Origin: Curtobacterium sp. MCBA15_001
Lineage (GTDB): Bacteria; Actinomycetota; Actinomycetes; Actinomycetales; Microbacteriaceae
Assembly: GCF_001864835.1 (NCBI RefSeq)
Contig: NZ_MJGI01000025.1
Span: 559,184 to 623,183 of the forward strand
Reading direction: 5' to 3'
DNA: 64,000 bases
Program-made: the position numbers and the translations under genes
Part shown: positions 1-7,964 of the stretch, piece after piece
How the letters are laid out: each line of letters opens with the position of its first letter
Position numbering within the stretch: position 1 is the stretch's first letter
Notes under the pieces: model-generated
The model's input: only the letters and a program-made list of their open reading frames with translations
Told to the model about the DNA's origin: nothing
Database searches by the model: none

Positions 1-2
1 AC

Positions 3-1118
3 CGCAACCACGACCTCGGTGCCGCCAGGAGCAACGTCTCCGGGCTGTCGCCGTACATCCGCCACCGGCTGGTGACCGAGCGTGAGGTGGTCGACGCCGT
101 CCTCGACCAGCACACGCTGAGCGCCGCGGAGAAGTTCGTGCAGGAGGTGTACTGGCGGACCTACTGGAAGGGCTGGCTCGAGCAGCACCCCGAGGTCTGG
201 CGCCGGTACCGGACCGATGTCGAGTCCCTGCTGACGGCTGACCCACCAGCGCAGTACCAGGACGCGGTCAGCGGGCGGAGCGGCATCGACGCGATGGACG
301 CCTGGGTCCGCGAGCTCGTCGACACCGGGTACCTGCACAACCACACCCGCATGTGGTTCGCGAGCATCTGGGTGTTCACGCTCGGGTTGCCGTGGCAGCT
401 CGGCGCCGACTTCTTCCTGCGGCACCTGCTCGACGGGGACGCCGCCTCGAACACGCTGTCGTGGCGCTGGGTCGCCGGACTGCAGACCCGCGGCAAGACG
501 TACCTGGCGACCGCGTCGAACATCGCGCGGTACACCGATGGGCGGTTCTCACCGAACGGCCTCGCCACCACGGCACGCGCGCTCGACGAGGAGCCGTTCC
601 CGCCGGGCATCCCCGTCCCGCCGGAGGACGTCGTCGGGACGGTGGGCGAGCGCGTCGGGTTGCTGCTGCACGAGGAGGACCTCGACGCGGCCGGTGTGCT
701 CGCAGACCACCCCGGTCTCGTGCCGGCCCTCCGCGCGACCGCGGTGGCAGCAGCTCCCGATGACCGGTCGCCAGCGGGCGCCTCGGAGCTGGTCCGTGCC
801 TTCACCGCCGGCGCGGTGGCCGATGCCGCTGACCGGACGACGGATGCGCAGGGTCGGACCGCGCAGGTGCTCGCCGGTGCCGATGCCGCGGCTGTGCTCG
901 ACTGGGCTCGGACCGAGCGACTCGACGCCGTCGTGGTGCCGGTCGCGCCCGTCGGCCCGGTGTGGGTGCGGCTCGCCCTCCTGCGCGGCGTGCTCGACGA
1001 GGCCGGCATCGAACTCGTGACCGTGCGGCGGCGGTGGGACAGCCGCGCGTGGCCGTTCGCGTCGCGCGGGTTCTTCCCGTTCCGGGAACGCATCCCGGCG
1101 CTCGTGCGGGAGCGGTGA
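3..1118 (+). CDS. photolyase/cryptochrome-like FAD-binding protein (5' part outside window)
   Basis: The frame is open to the left edge, so the N terminus is missing. The first visible residues (RNHDLGAARSNVSGLSPYIR) and the following EKFVQEVYWRTYWKGWLEQ stretch match the helical FAD-binding domain of the photolyase/cryptochrome family. The same stretch contains the aromatic-rich WRWVAGLQTRGKTYLA segment. After a linker near residue 200 of the visible part comes an alpha/beta-looking segment (LDWARTERLDAVVVPVAPVG, then a DSRAWPFASRGFFPF ending). This resembles the Rossmann-like photolyase domain but lies C-terminal to the FAD domain. A light-dependent DNA repair or photoreceptor role is possible. 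The substrate cannot be told from the sequence. The gene stops 7 bp before the end of the convergent kinase-acetyltransferase gene. Confidence 0.72.
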   Translation, partial: RNHDLGAARSNVSGLSPYIRHRLVTEREVVDAVLDQHTLSAAEKFVQEVYWRTYWKGWLEQHPEVWRRYRTDVESLLTADPPAQYQDAVSGRSGIDAMDAWVRELVDTGYLHNHTRMWFASIWVFTLGLPWQLGADFFLRHLLDGDAASNTLSWRWVAGLQTRGKTYLATASNIARYTDGRFSPNGLATTARALDEEPFPPGIPVPPEDVVGTVGERVGLLLHEEDLDAAGVLADHPGLVPALRATAVAAAPDDRSPAGASELVRAFTAGAVADAADRTTDAQGRTAQVLAGADAAAVLDWARTERLDAVVVPVAPVGPVWVRLALLRGVLDEAGIELVTVRRRWDSRAWPFASRGFFPFRERIPALVRER

Positions 1119-1125
1119 CGTCGGG

Positions 1126-2214
1126 TCAGGCGTCGGGGCGTGGTGCTTCGCAGTCGTCGGGGCGCAGCAGTGCGTAGAGCAGCATGTCCCGCCGCTCACC
1201 GCCGATCACCTGGTGACTGCGCAGGAGCCCCTCGCGGTGGAAGCCCGCGTGCTCGGCGGTCCGGATCGACGCGGTGTTCCAGGGTTCGATGAACAGCTCG
1301 ATCCGGTGGGCACCCGGCAGGGTCCACGCGAAGTCGCTCACGAGCCGGAGGGCCACTGACGCCGCACCGGAACCCCGCGCGCTCGGGTCGACGGCGTAGC
1401 CAGCGGTCAGTCGGCCGTCTCGCAAGGAGCGTGCCCACAGACCGATCTGCCCGAGGGCGCGGCCGTCGACCGCGTCGGCGATCGCGAAGGACCAGCCGAC
1501 GCCCTCCCCGAGCCGCCCGTGCTGACGCTCGATCCAGCGCAGCGCTTCGTCCTCGGTCGCACCCGCGGGCAGGGTGCCCGTGAGCGGGACGTACGGGTCA
1601 CGGGCGAGTCGTTGCGCCATGCCGGCGTCGTCGTCGCGGAACGGGCGGAGCACCACCGTGGCTCCCTGCAGGCGTTCGGGCATCGGCGGCAGCCTCGTCG
1701 CGGCGGAGGCGTGGCCGGCCGCTGTCCACGCCGCGTCGATCTGCGCGAGCTGTTCCTGCTCGCTCAGGTCGCTGACGTCGAGCACGAGGTCGACCGCCGG
1801 TGGTGTCGCGGTCATCCGGTGGAGCAGGTCGAACTCCTCCGGGGTGAGGTACGCGGGTCGCGTCGCTGCTCGGGCTCGTGCCGCTTCCGGACGGATCGCC
1901 AGGTGCACGACGAACGCGTCCGGGAGCGCCGCACGGTACACCTCGAGCGTCTCGGCGGTGACGACGTCGGAGGCCGTCACCGTGAACCCGGCTGCGAGCA
2001 TGTTCGTGGCCATCGCGGCGACGTTCCGGGCGCCGAGGGCGTGCTGGGCGCGGCCCTCCGGTCCGGACCACAGGGTCGCATCGCCGGCGACGACCAGCTG
2101 TCGGACGTCGTCACCGTCGATGTACGCAGCACGTGGTCGGGCTGCGGCGAGGGCACGGCCGCTGGTGGTCTTGCCGACCGCCGGTCCCCCGGTCAGGATG
2201 AGTGGTCGCAGCAC
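1126..2214 (-). CDS. P-loop kinase fused to GNAT acetyltransferase
   Basis: The 362-residue protein has two clear parts. Residues 1-165 form a small P-loop nucleotide kinase-like domain with a Walker A GGPAVGKTT at 9-17 and a YIDGDDVRQL segment near 31-40. Residues 184-350 form a GNAT acetyltransferase domain (VVLRPFRDDD start, AVDPSARGSGAASVALRL acetyl-CoA loop, NTASIRTAEHAGF near the end). Such fusions suggest that one small molecule is both phosphorylated and acetylated, as in some drug-modifying or metabolite repair enzymes. No substrate can be named. The start is GTG, 80 bp from the divergent kinase gene. Confidence 0.8.
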   Translation of the reverse strand: MLRPLILTGGPAVGKTTSGRALAAARPRAAYIDGDDVRQLVVAGDATLWSGPEGRAQHALGARNVAAMATNMLAAGFTVTASDVVTAETLEVYRAALPDAFVVHLAIRPEAARARAATRPAYLTPEEFDLLHRMTATPPAVDLVLDVSDLSEQEQLAQIDAAWTAAGHASAATRLPPMPERLQGATVVLRPFRDDDAGMAQRLARDPYVPLTGTLPAGATEDEALRWIERQHGRLGEGVGWSFAIADAVDGRALGQIGLWARSLRDGRLTAGYAVDPSARGSGAASVALRLVSDFAWTLPGAHRIELFIEPWNTASIRTAEHAGFHREGLLRSHQVIGGERRDMLLYALLRPDDCEAPRPDA

Positions 2215-2293
2215 CGCGCGCTCCTGTCCTCGTCGTCAGCCGCTCGGTCGGTTGGCCGCTCAGCCTCTCGGCCGGGTCGCCAGAGGCTACGGT

Positions 2294-3019
2294 GTGCTCG
2301 TGGGCCGACGCAACTACCTGGTGGAAGGCGTCTCGGGCACCGGGAAGACCGCCGTGTGCCACGAGTTGCGTCGACGTGGTCTCCACGCGGTGAACGGCGA
2401 CCGGGAGCTGGCGTACCAGGGCGACCCGGTCACCGGGCGCGCGGTCTCGGCCGTGGCCGGCACCGCGGTCCATGATCACCATCTGTGGGACGTGGAGCGG
2501 GTCCGTGCCATCGCGGGTGACGCCTCCCAACCGGCGACCTTCTTCTGCGGCGGGTCACGCAACGCCGAGGGCTTCCTCGAGGTGTTCGATGCCGTGTTCG
2601 TCCTGGTCGTCGACGCCGCCACGCTCGAGCGTCGACTCGATGCCCGCGGCGACGACGAATGGGCCGGTGCGGGGCGGACGGACGAGCGGGCACTCGTGCG
2701 CCGGTTGCACGCATCCGGAGCGGGCACGCCGGACGGCGTGCGCCTGGATGCCACGCAGCCGCTCGAGCTCGTGGTGGACGAACTGCTCCGCCGGTGCGCA
2801 GTGTTCGATGACGGTTCGGAGCGCTCGGTGTGGTGGGTCTCCGAGGACGGTGCCGACGAGGACCCGCGGTTCCTCGGCGCCTTCTCGACCTGGGCGGCCG
2901 CCGCAGCGTCCGCGGACGACCGACGCCGCCAGGTCCACGAGTCGCGGACCGTGTACGTCGACCGCTACACGGTGGGCGAGACCGCGTGGGCATCCGGGTT
3001 CTTCCAGGTCGACGCATGA
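2294..3019 (+). CDS. AAA/P-loop kinase-like protein with C-terminal DUF7336-like domain
   Basis: The 241-residue product begins MLVGRRNYLVEGVSGTGKT, with Walker A GVSGTGKT at residues 12-19. This is typical of small AAA-type nucleoside or aminoglycoside kinase-like proteins. The start GTG at 2294 has an AGAGG box seven bases upstream; a second GTG at 2300 is possible. The last 60 residues (WWVSEDGADEDPRFLGAFST to ASGFF) have the layout of the small DUF7336 domain. The same layout makes up the whole next gene, which overlaps it by ATGA. The kinase substrate is unknown. Confidence 0.75.
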   Translation: MLVGRRNYLVEGVSGTGKTAVCHELRRRGLHAVNGDRELAYQGDPVTGRAVSAVAGTAVHDHHLWDVERVRAIAGDASQPATFFCGGSRNAEGFLEVFDAVFVLVVDAATLERRLDARGDDEWAGAGRTDERALVRRLHASGAGTPDGVRLDATQPLELVVDELLRRCAVFDDGSERSVWWVSEDGADEDPRFLGAFSTWAAAAASADDRRRQVHESRTVYVDRYTVGETAWASGFFQVDA

Positions 3020-3252
3020 CGATCTGGGTCCTCGTCCACCGATCGACCGTCGCAGCCGACGAAGTCACCGAAGCGAAGTTGCTCGGGTTCTTCACGTCGG
3101 CGGCAGCGGCGGACGAGGCCGCCGCAGCGTTGGTCGCGCGGGTCGCGAGCTACGCCGACATGCCGGACGGGTTCGAGCGGTTCGAACTGCCACTGGACGA
3201 GGAGATCGCTGCAGGACTGTCGGACCGGATCATCTGGGGGCCGGCGGACTGA
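3016..3252 (+). CDS. small DUF7336-like protein
   Basis: The 78-residue protein overlaps the stop of the upstream kinase gene by four bases (ATGA), so the two are translationally coupled. The pattern is a short beta strand (IWVLVHRS), an acidic turn, LLGFFTSAAAADEAAAAL, a proline-glycine step (MPDGFERFEL) and a C-terminal strand. This is the DUF7336 layout and mirrors the tail of the preceding kinase. Function is unknown. Its 3' end overlaps the convergent GNAT gene by about 100 bp. Confidence 0.68.
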   Translation: MTIWVLVHRSTVAADEVTEAKLLGFFTSAAAADEAAAALVARVASYADMPDGFERFELPLDEEIAAGLSDRIIWGPAD

Positions 3253-3797
3253 TCGGCGTCGGGCCAGAGGCGCAACCGGAGCAGCACCGAGTCGCCGTGC
3301 ACGGCGTCGCGCTCGCGTTCGCCGGTGTCGACGAAGCCCAGCTTCCGAAGCACGGCAAACGAGGCGGTGTTCCACGCCCGGACCGTCGACGAGAGGTGCT
3401 CGTAGCCGACCGCCGCTGCCAGACTGATGACCACGCGGGACGCCTCGGTGGCGTACCCACGACCCCACGACGCCCGGAGGAACTCGTAGGCCAGCTCGGG
3501 TTCCTCAGGGCGCCCGACGCTGTTCGCGACCAGACCGCAGTACCCGATCGCGGTCCGGTCGTCGGCACGCTCCACGACGAGCAGTCCGGGCGCCGGTTCC
3601 TGCCGGTAGGCGCGCAGCCAGTCCTCCATCTCGGCCAGGGTCGGGTGCCCGTCGGCAGTGAGACGGCGCCGAGCTGGGACACGAGGGTCGCGTTCGGCCC
3701 AGAGGCGACGGTGGAAGGCGGCGTCGGACACGACCCACGGGCGGAGTCGGAGTCGCTCGGAGAAGCGGTCCTCCTGCTGCCCCCGCGGACGGTCCAT
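3150..3797 (-). CDS. GNAT family N-acetyltransferase (RimJ/RimL type)
   Basis: The product is 215 residues from the ATG at 3797. A GTG-independent earlier ATG at 3839 would run into the divergent NUDIX start, so the later one is chosen. The sequence shows LRLRPWVVSDAAF at the front, AYEFLRASWGRGYATEA as the acetyl-CoA loop and NTASFAVLRKLGF near the end. This is the RimJ/RimL-like N-terminal acetyltransferase pattern. About 30 C-terminal residues are serine-rich and lie over the convergent DUF7336-like gene. They look like read-through rather than domain, so a short overlap between the two genes was tolerated. Confidence 0.78.
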   Translation of the reverse strand: MDRPRGQQEDRFSERLRLRPWVVSDAAFHRRLWAERDPRVPARRRLTADGHPTLAEMEDWLRAYRQEPAPGLLVVERADDRTAIGYCGLVANSVGRPEEPELAYEFLRASWGRGYATEASRVVISLAAAVGYEHLSSTVRAWNTASFAVLRKLGFVDTGERERDAVHGDSVLLRLRLWPDADQSAGPQMIRSDSPAAISSSSGSSNRSNPSGMSA

Positions 3798-3832
3798 GCG
3801 AGCAGTATCGCCGATCGTCGTAGCGTGGGGCC

Positions 3833-4273
3833 ATGCCACGTGATGTCGACAAGGCCGTCTGCTACGTGATCCACGACGTGCACCTGCTCGTGTTCACGCA
3901 CGACACGGTCGCGCTGACCGTGGCCGGGGTGCAGGTGCCGGCCGGCACGATCGAGTCCGGCGAGACCCCCGAGGAGGCAGCGCTCCGGGAACTCCACGAG
4001 GAGACCGGCCGCAGCGGCCAGGTCGTGCGGTCCCTCGGCGTCGAGCGGTACGACGTGCGTCCGGCTCGCGACGAGGTCGCCGTACGCCACTTCTTCCGGA
4101 TGTCGATGGAGGACGCCGACGTCACCGAGCGATGGCACGCGGGCGAGTCCGACCCCGCTTCTGGCGAGCGTGCGCAGGCCTGGACCTGCTGGTGGTTGCC
4201 GCTGGCGGACGCACACGTCCTCGCGGCTGGGCTCGGAGCGAAGATCGGCACGGCGGTGTCCGAGCGTCGGTGA
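3833..4273 (+). CDS. NUDIX hydrolase
   Basis: The 146-residue protein carries a complete NUDIX box: GTIESGETPEEAALRELHEE followed by TGR, giving the G-x5-E-x7-RE-x2-EE-x-G pattern that binds divalent metal. The family hydrolyses nucleoside diphosphates linked to another moiety. The substrate cannot be told here. A TAGCGT hexamer ends exactly six bases before the ATG, consistent with a leaderless transcript. The gene diverges from the GNAT gene at 3797. Confidence 0.85.
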   Translation: MPRDVDKAVCYVIHDVHLLVFTHDTVALTVAGVQVPAGTIESGETPEEAALRELHEETGRSGQVVRSLGVERYDVRPARDEVAVRHFFRMSMEDADVTERWHAGESDPASGERAQAWTCWWLPLADAHVLAAGLGAKIGTAVSERR

Positions 4274-4321
4274 TCTGGCATCGACGAGTCAGACCGGAGC
4301 ATGCCCGGCTAGGCTCCCAGG

Positions 4322-5170
4322 GTGTCGTCGCCGCTGTCGTACGCCCCGCTCCCGATCTCGCAGGAGCACGTCACCTACGCGTACGGGCCCGACTCGCAGC
4401 GGCGACCGGGAGTCGCGCCCGGCACGACCGACACGTTCCAGATCCGGTCGTCGCAGCGGTTCCCGGGCACCACCCGGACGGTGTGGGTCCATCGTCCTGC
4501 CGGTCACCGGGCTGACGAGCCGAGTGCCGTCATGTTCTTCAACGACGGCTGGTGGTACCTCGACCCCGACGGCGACGTGCGCGGCGGGATCGTCCTCGAC
4601 AACCTCGCCGCCGACGAGGCGATCCCCCAGATGATCGGCGTGTTCGTCGATCCTGGCGTCCTCGACGTCGACGGTGTCCCCACGAAGCACCGGAACGCCG
4701 AGTACGACGCCTTCGACGACACGTACGCCAGCTTCCTGCTCGACGAGGTGCTGCCGCTCGTCGGAACGCGGTACTCCGTCTCGGACGACCCGATGATGCG
4801 CGGCATCTGCGGCGGCAGCAGCGGCGGGAACGCCGCCGTGACGGCCGTCTGGACGCGTCCGGACGGCCTGGGCCGCGCGATCGCGTTCAACGCGAGCTTT
4901 GCGCAGATGCCGGGAGGCAACCCGTACCCGGCCATGCTCGCCAGCGAGCCTCGGAGACCGACGCGGGTGTTCCTCCAGGCCGCCCACCGGGACCTGCAGT
5001 GGAACGAACCCGACGCGAACTGGCTCGCGGAGAACCTGGAGACCGCAGCGGCACTCGCTCGTGCCGGGTACGACTTCCGGCTGGTCGTCGGCGACGGCGG
5101 CCACTCCCCGAACCACGGTGGAGTGCTCCTGCCGGACGCGCTCCGCTGGCTCTGGCGCCCCGTCGCCTGA
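4322..5170 (+). CDS. esterase of the enterochelin-esterase/alpha-beta hydrolase type
   Basis: The 282-residue protein resembles the Fes/esterase D-like family. An N-terminal beta-rich part (TDTFQIRSSQRFPGTTRTVW) is followed by an alpha/beta hydrolase core with AVMFFNDGWWYL, a nucleophile elbow GGSSGGN near residue 165 (GxSxG) and a late GGHSPNHGG carrying the probable catalytic histidine. It may act on siderophore esters or another small ester. No iron-uptake genes are adjacent, so the substrate is open. The start is GTG, with TAGGCT ending six bases before it and no Shine-Dalgarno box. Confidence 0.8.
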   Translation: MSSPLSYAPLPISQEHVTYAYGPDSQRRPGVAPGTTDTFQIRSSQRFPGTTRTVWVHRPAGHRADEPSAVMFFNDGWWYLDPDGDVRGGIVLDNLAADEAIPQMIGVFVDPGVLDVDGVPTKHRNAEYDAFDDTYASFLLDEVLPLVGTRYSVSDDPMMRGICGGSSGGNAAVTAVWTRPDGLGRAIAFNASFAQMPGGNPYPAMLASEPRRPTRVFLQAAHRDLQWNEPDANWLAENLETAAALARAGYDFRLVVGDGGHSPNHGGVLLPDALRWLWRPVA

Positions 5171-5185
5171 GCCGGTAGCGGTGAG

Positions 5186-5596
5186 TCAGGCTCCGTGCCG
5201 CCCGAGGACGAGCTGGACCGCGATGCGCGCTTCGTCCGGCACCAGGGTCATCGCTTCGAGTGCGTCGACCGGGACCCAATGTGGGGTGTACCGGTTGTGC
5301 TCCGACGCTCGCCCGAGTTCGGGACCGCCGAGCGCCAACCCGACCGTCGCCGAGTCGACCCGCACGGCGAAGTACGCGACGGGGACCTCGCTGTCGACCG
5401 GTGTGTCGAGCAGCTCCCCGACGGTGCCGTCGAGGCCGGTCTCCTCGAGGAGTTCGCGTCGACAGGCCTGCCGGAGCGTCTCGGACCGTTCCACCCCGCC
5501 GCCGGGGAGCACGCAGTACCGCCGCCCGTCCTGCTCCCGTCGGATCACGAGGACCTCGTGGTCGCGGACGACAACGGCAGCGGATCGGATGCGCAC
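5186..5596 (-). CDS. NUDIX hydrolase
   Basis: The 136-residue product from GTG at 5596 begins VRIRSAAVVVRDHEVLVIRR. It has the NUDIX box GGGVERSETLRQACRRELLE followed by ETG, with all metal-binding glutamates present. The PGG lead-in and short size resemble MutT/ADP-ribose pyrophosphatase-like house-cleaning enzymes. The substrate is not predictable. Longer upstream reading is possible but has composition unlike protein, so the late GTG was preferred. It is unrelated in sequence to the NUDIX gene at 3833. Confidence 0.8.
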   Translation of the reverse strand: MRIRSAAVVVRDHEVLVIRREQDGRRYCVLPGGGVERSETLRQACRRELLEETGLDGTVGELLDTPVDSEVPVAYFAVRVDSATVGLALGGPELGRASEHNRYTPHWVPVDALEAMTLVPDEARIAVQLVLGRHGA

Positions 5597-5690
5597 GGCT
5601 CCAGCACACCACGGACGGGCTCTCACCGTTGCGGTGGACACCACAACCGCCGAGAGGACCGCGCCTCGCTCGCGGGAGGATGCTGGTCCG

Positions 5691-5924
5691 ATGGAGCACG
5701 ATGACGACCCCACGCCCCGCCGGTTCAGGACACTGCGGCCGAACCCGTTCCGCGACGTCCTCCCGTGGGTCGTCGTCGGACTGGGACTGGTCTTGGTGCT
5801 CCGCGGGGTGGTCGACCTCGGCCGGCACGGCGGGCCGGAGCAGCTCCTCATCGGTGTCGGCCTGGCGGTGCTCGGGGTGGTCGTCTTCCTGATCAACCGA
5901 TGGCAGGCTCGCCGCGGGCTCTGA
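5691..5924 (+). CDS. small two-helix membrane protein
   Basis: The 77-residue protein has an acidic N terminus (MEHDDDPTPRRFR) and two hydrophobic segments, about residues 22-41 (LPWVVVGLGLVLVLRGVV) and 51-70 (QLLIGVGLAVLGVVVFLI). It ends in a basic tail, so both ends are probably cytoplasmic. A GGGAGG box lies about 11 bases before the ATG. No family was recognised. Confidence 0.55.
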   Translation: MEHDDDPTPRRFRTLRPNPFRDVLPWVVVGLGLVLVLRGVVDLGRHGGPEQLLIGVGLAVLGVVVFLINRWQARRGL

Positions 5925-5931
5925 CGCTTCC

Positions 5932-6321
5932 TCAGACGTCGACCGAGTAGTCGAGTGTCAGGTCCGCCGCATTCTGACCGCGGATCCCCCAGTGCACCTT
6001 CGGCGTCTCGGTGATCGTGATCTCGACGCTGTGCGGCAGGATCCCGGTCGCCGACTCGATCCGCGTGAAGAGCTCATCGATGAGCAGGCGCTTGGCTGCG
6101 TCGCTCCTGCCCTCGAACATCGCGATCTCGATGATCGTGTAGTCGGGGCCCCGGTCCGCCGGGTGGACGAAGTCGGCGTCGTCGAGACCGATGAACCGGT
6201 GGAACCGCTTCTCGGGTGGGTAGTCGAGCGCTGCGACCACGGCGCCGTGGATCGCGTCCGAGAGCGCCCCGCGATGTGCGTCGAGCGACGCGCGGTGGCC
6301 GAAGACGACGACCTGTGCCAT
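5932..6321 (-). CDS. tautomerase superfamily protein (MIF/Tautomerase_2-like)
   Basis: The 129-residue sequence has the tautomerase features YPPEKRFHRFIGLDDADFV, DYTIIEIAMFEGRS and a C-terminal VEITITETPKVHWGIRG segment. It begins MAQVVVFG, so the mature residue 2 is alanine rather than the catalytic amino-terminal proline of classical 4-oxalocrotonate tautomerases. Proteins of this actinobacterial subgroup often start this way, so the activity may differ or be lost. TAGCAT ends six bases before the ATG. Confidence 0.78.
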   Translation of the reverse strand: MAQVVVFGHRASLDAHRGALSDAIHGAVVAALDYPPEKRFHRFIGLDDADFVHPADRGPDYTIIEIAMFEGRSDAAKRLLIDELFTRIESATGILPHSVEITITETPKVHWGIRGQNAADLTLDYSVDV

Positions 6322-6330
6322 GGCCCGATG

Positions 6331-6894
6331 CTAGCGGCGACGCGCCTGGACGGCCGTCCACTCGTCGCGGAGCACCGCGAAGACCAGCGTGTCGGTCCAC
6401 TCCCCCTTGCTCCAGAAGTCCTGACGGAAGTGTGCCTCCTGACGCATGCCCAGTCGTCGGGCGAGCCGCGCCGAGGACGTGTTCCGAGCGTCCATCTGGG
6501 CCGATGCACGATGGACGTCGTGCCGCTCGAACGCGAACTGCACGACTGCGGCGACTGCCTCGGTCGCGTACCCCTGTCCTCCGTACGCGGGATCGATCGT
6601 CCACCCGACCTCCACCGAGCGGCGCTCCTGTTCGGTCCGCCAGATCGCCACGGTCCCGATCAGTCGCCTTCCCCGTTCGACTGCCAGCGCGAGTGATCCC
6701 GATGCCTCGTCCAGCCCAGTGCGGCGGAGACGACGCTCGAGCTGCGCTGCACCGGACTCGAGTGTCCAGGGTTCCTCGAGGAGGAAGCGTGCGACCACCG
6801 GCTGGGAGTGGATGGTCACCAGACGATCCAGGTCATCGTCGCGGTGGAGGCGGAGCGACAACCGCGCCGTGGTCATCAGCGGATCAGTGTGCAC
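6331..6894 (-). CDS. GNAT family N-acetyltransferase (RimJ/RimL type)
   Basis: The 187-residue protein contains RLSLRLHRDDDLDRLVTIHS at the front, GWTIDPAYGGQGYATEAVAA as the acetyl-CoA loop and NTSSARLARRLGM near the C terminus. This is the pattern of ribosomal-protein or small-molecule N-acetyltransferases. The start is GTG at 6894; an ATG at 6876 is equally possible. It diverges from the next GNAT gene across 52 bp. The substrate is unknown. Confidence 0.8.
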   Translation of the reverse strand: MHTDPLMTTARLSLRLHRDDDLDRLVTIHSQPVVARFLLEEPWTLESGAAQLERRLRRTGLDEASGSLALAVERGRRLIGTVAIWRTEQERRSVEVGWTIDPAYGGQGYATEAVAAVVQFAFERHDVHRASAQMDARNTSSARLARRLGMRQEAHFRQDFWSKGEWTDTLVFAVLRDEWTAVQARRR

Positions 6895-6946
6895 GTCGAC
6901 GATCCTCGCGCACGTGGCGGGTCGACCGTGGCCCTAGGCTCGCCAG

Positions 6947-7411
6947 ATGTCAGTTCACGTCCGCACCGTTGCCCTACACGACGAAGCCGAGTGGTCCGCG
7001 CTCTACGCCGGGTACCGCGCGTTCTACGAGCTGCCCGAGGACCGAGACGCGGTCGAGCGGACATGGGAGTGGGTCTCGACCGGGGCGCACGGGATCGTCG
7101 GCCTCGTCGCGACCGACGGTGACGGCGTCCTGATCGGTCTCGCGAACCTCCGGCGCTTCGCGCGACCCTCGACGGCGACGATCGGCATCTACCTCGACGA
7201 CCTGTTCACAGCGCCCGATGCCCGGGGCCGAGGGGTCGCCACAGCGCTGCTCCGTGAGGCAGCGGCGATCGCAGCGCAGGATGGCGCGAGCATCGTGCGG
7301 TGGATCACCGCGAGCGAGAACGAGCGAGCCCGTCGGGTCTACGACGAGGTCGCTCGCGCGACACCGTGGGTGACCTACGACATGCAGCCCGGCGGCTCCA
7401 CAAGCGCGTAG
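6947..7411 (+). CDS. GNAT family N-acetyltransferase
   Basis: The 154-residue protein has a single GNAT domain: VRTVALHDEAEWSALYAGYR at the start, YLDDLFTAPDARGRGVATAL as the substrate and acetyl-CoA segment and NERARRVYDEV near the end. It is the diamine/phosphinothricin-type layout with no other domain. TAGGCT ends exactly six bases before the ATG, and no Shine-Dalgarno box is seen, so the mRNA is probably leaderless. Confidence 0.82.
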   Translation: MSVHVRTVALHDEAEWSALYAGYRAFYELPEDRDAVERTWEWVSTGAHGIVGLVATDGDGVLIGLANLRRFARPSTATIGIYLDDLFTAPDARGRGVATALLREAAAIAAQDGASIVRWITASENERARRVYDEVARATPWVTYDMQPGGSTSA

Positions 7412-7448
7412 TCACTGCTCGGGACCCGGTGCGCATTACTGTGCTGCT

Positions 7449-7940
7449 GTGTCCGATCTCAGCTGGCTCCCCGAAGACGCACCGACGGAGCCCCTCGGAC
7501 GACGCCTGCTGCGGGTCTGGCGTCGGGCCGGCCCGGTCGTGTCCGCGGTCGCGCTCGTCTGCGCGTGTCTGCTCGTGTCCTGGTACGCCGGGGTCGCTGA
7601 CCACGTCGAGTGGGAGTGTGCGGTCTCGACGTGCGGGACCGACGACGTCCGTTCGCTGGCACCGATCGCATCGTGGGCACTCATGGTCCTGACCGTGCTC
7701 GGCGTCGTGCACCTGCCGGGGCGTGGGTGGTGGGCCGGCGTGGCGCTGATGGTCTTCGGCGGCGTCAGCGCCTGGTCGATCGACTGGTGGCAGGCGCCCG
7801 GAGCCGACCTCGAGCTCGCAGTCACTCCCATCGCCGCCGGGGTCGTCGGAGGCCTCGTGCTCGTGTTCACGCTCGGCCGTTCCGTCGACCGTGCGCGCGG
7901 TCGGAGGGTCCGAACACGACGGGAACACGGGGTCGAGTGA
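7449..7940 (+). CDS. multi-pass membrane protein of unknown function
   Basis: The 163-residue product has four predicted membrane helices, around residues 28-48, 70-88, 92-112 and 125-145. A cysteine-containing loop (ECAVSTCG) lies between helices 1 and 2 and probably faces outward. The C-terminal tail is arginine-rich and cytoplasmic. The start is GTG with TACTGT ending six bases upstream. No family was recognised, and no neighbour suggests a role. Confidence 0.6.
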   Translation: MSDLSWLPEDAPTEPLGRRLLRVWRRAGPVVSAVALVCACLLVSWYAGVADHVEWECAVSTCGTDDVRSLAPIASWALMVLTVLGVVHLPGRGWWAGVALMVFGGVSAWSIDWWQAPGADLELAVTPIAAGVVGGLVLVFTLGRSVDRARGRRVRTRREHGVE

Positions 7941-7964
7941 CGTGCCAGCTGTCTCGCCGCTCGG

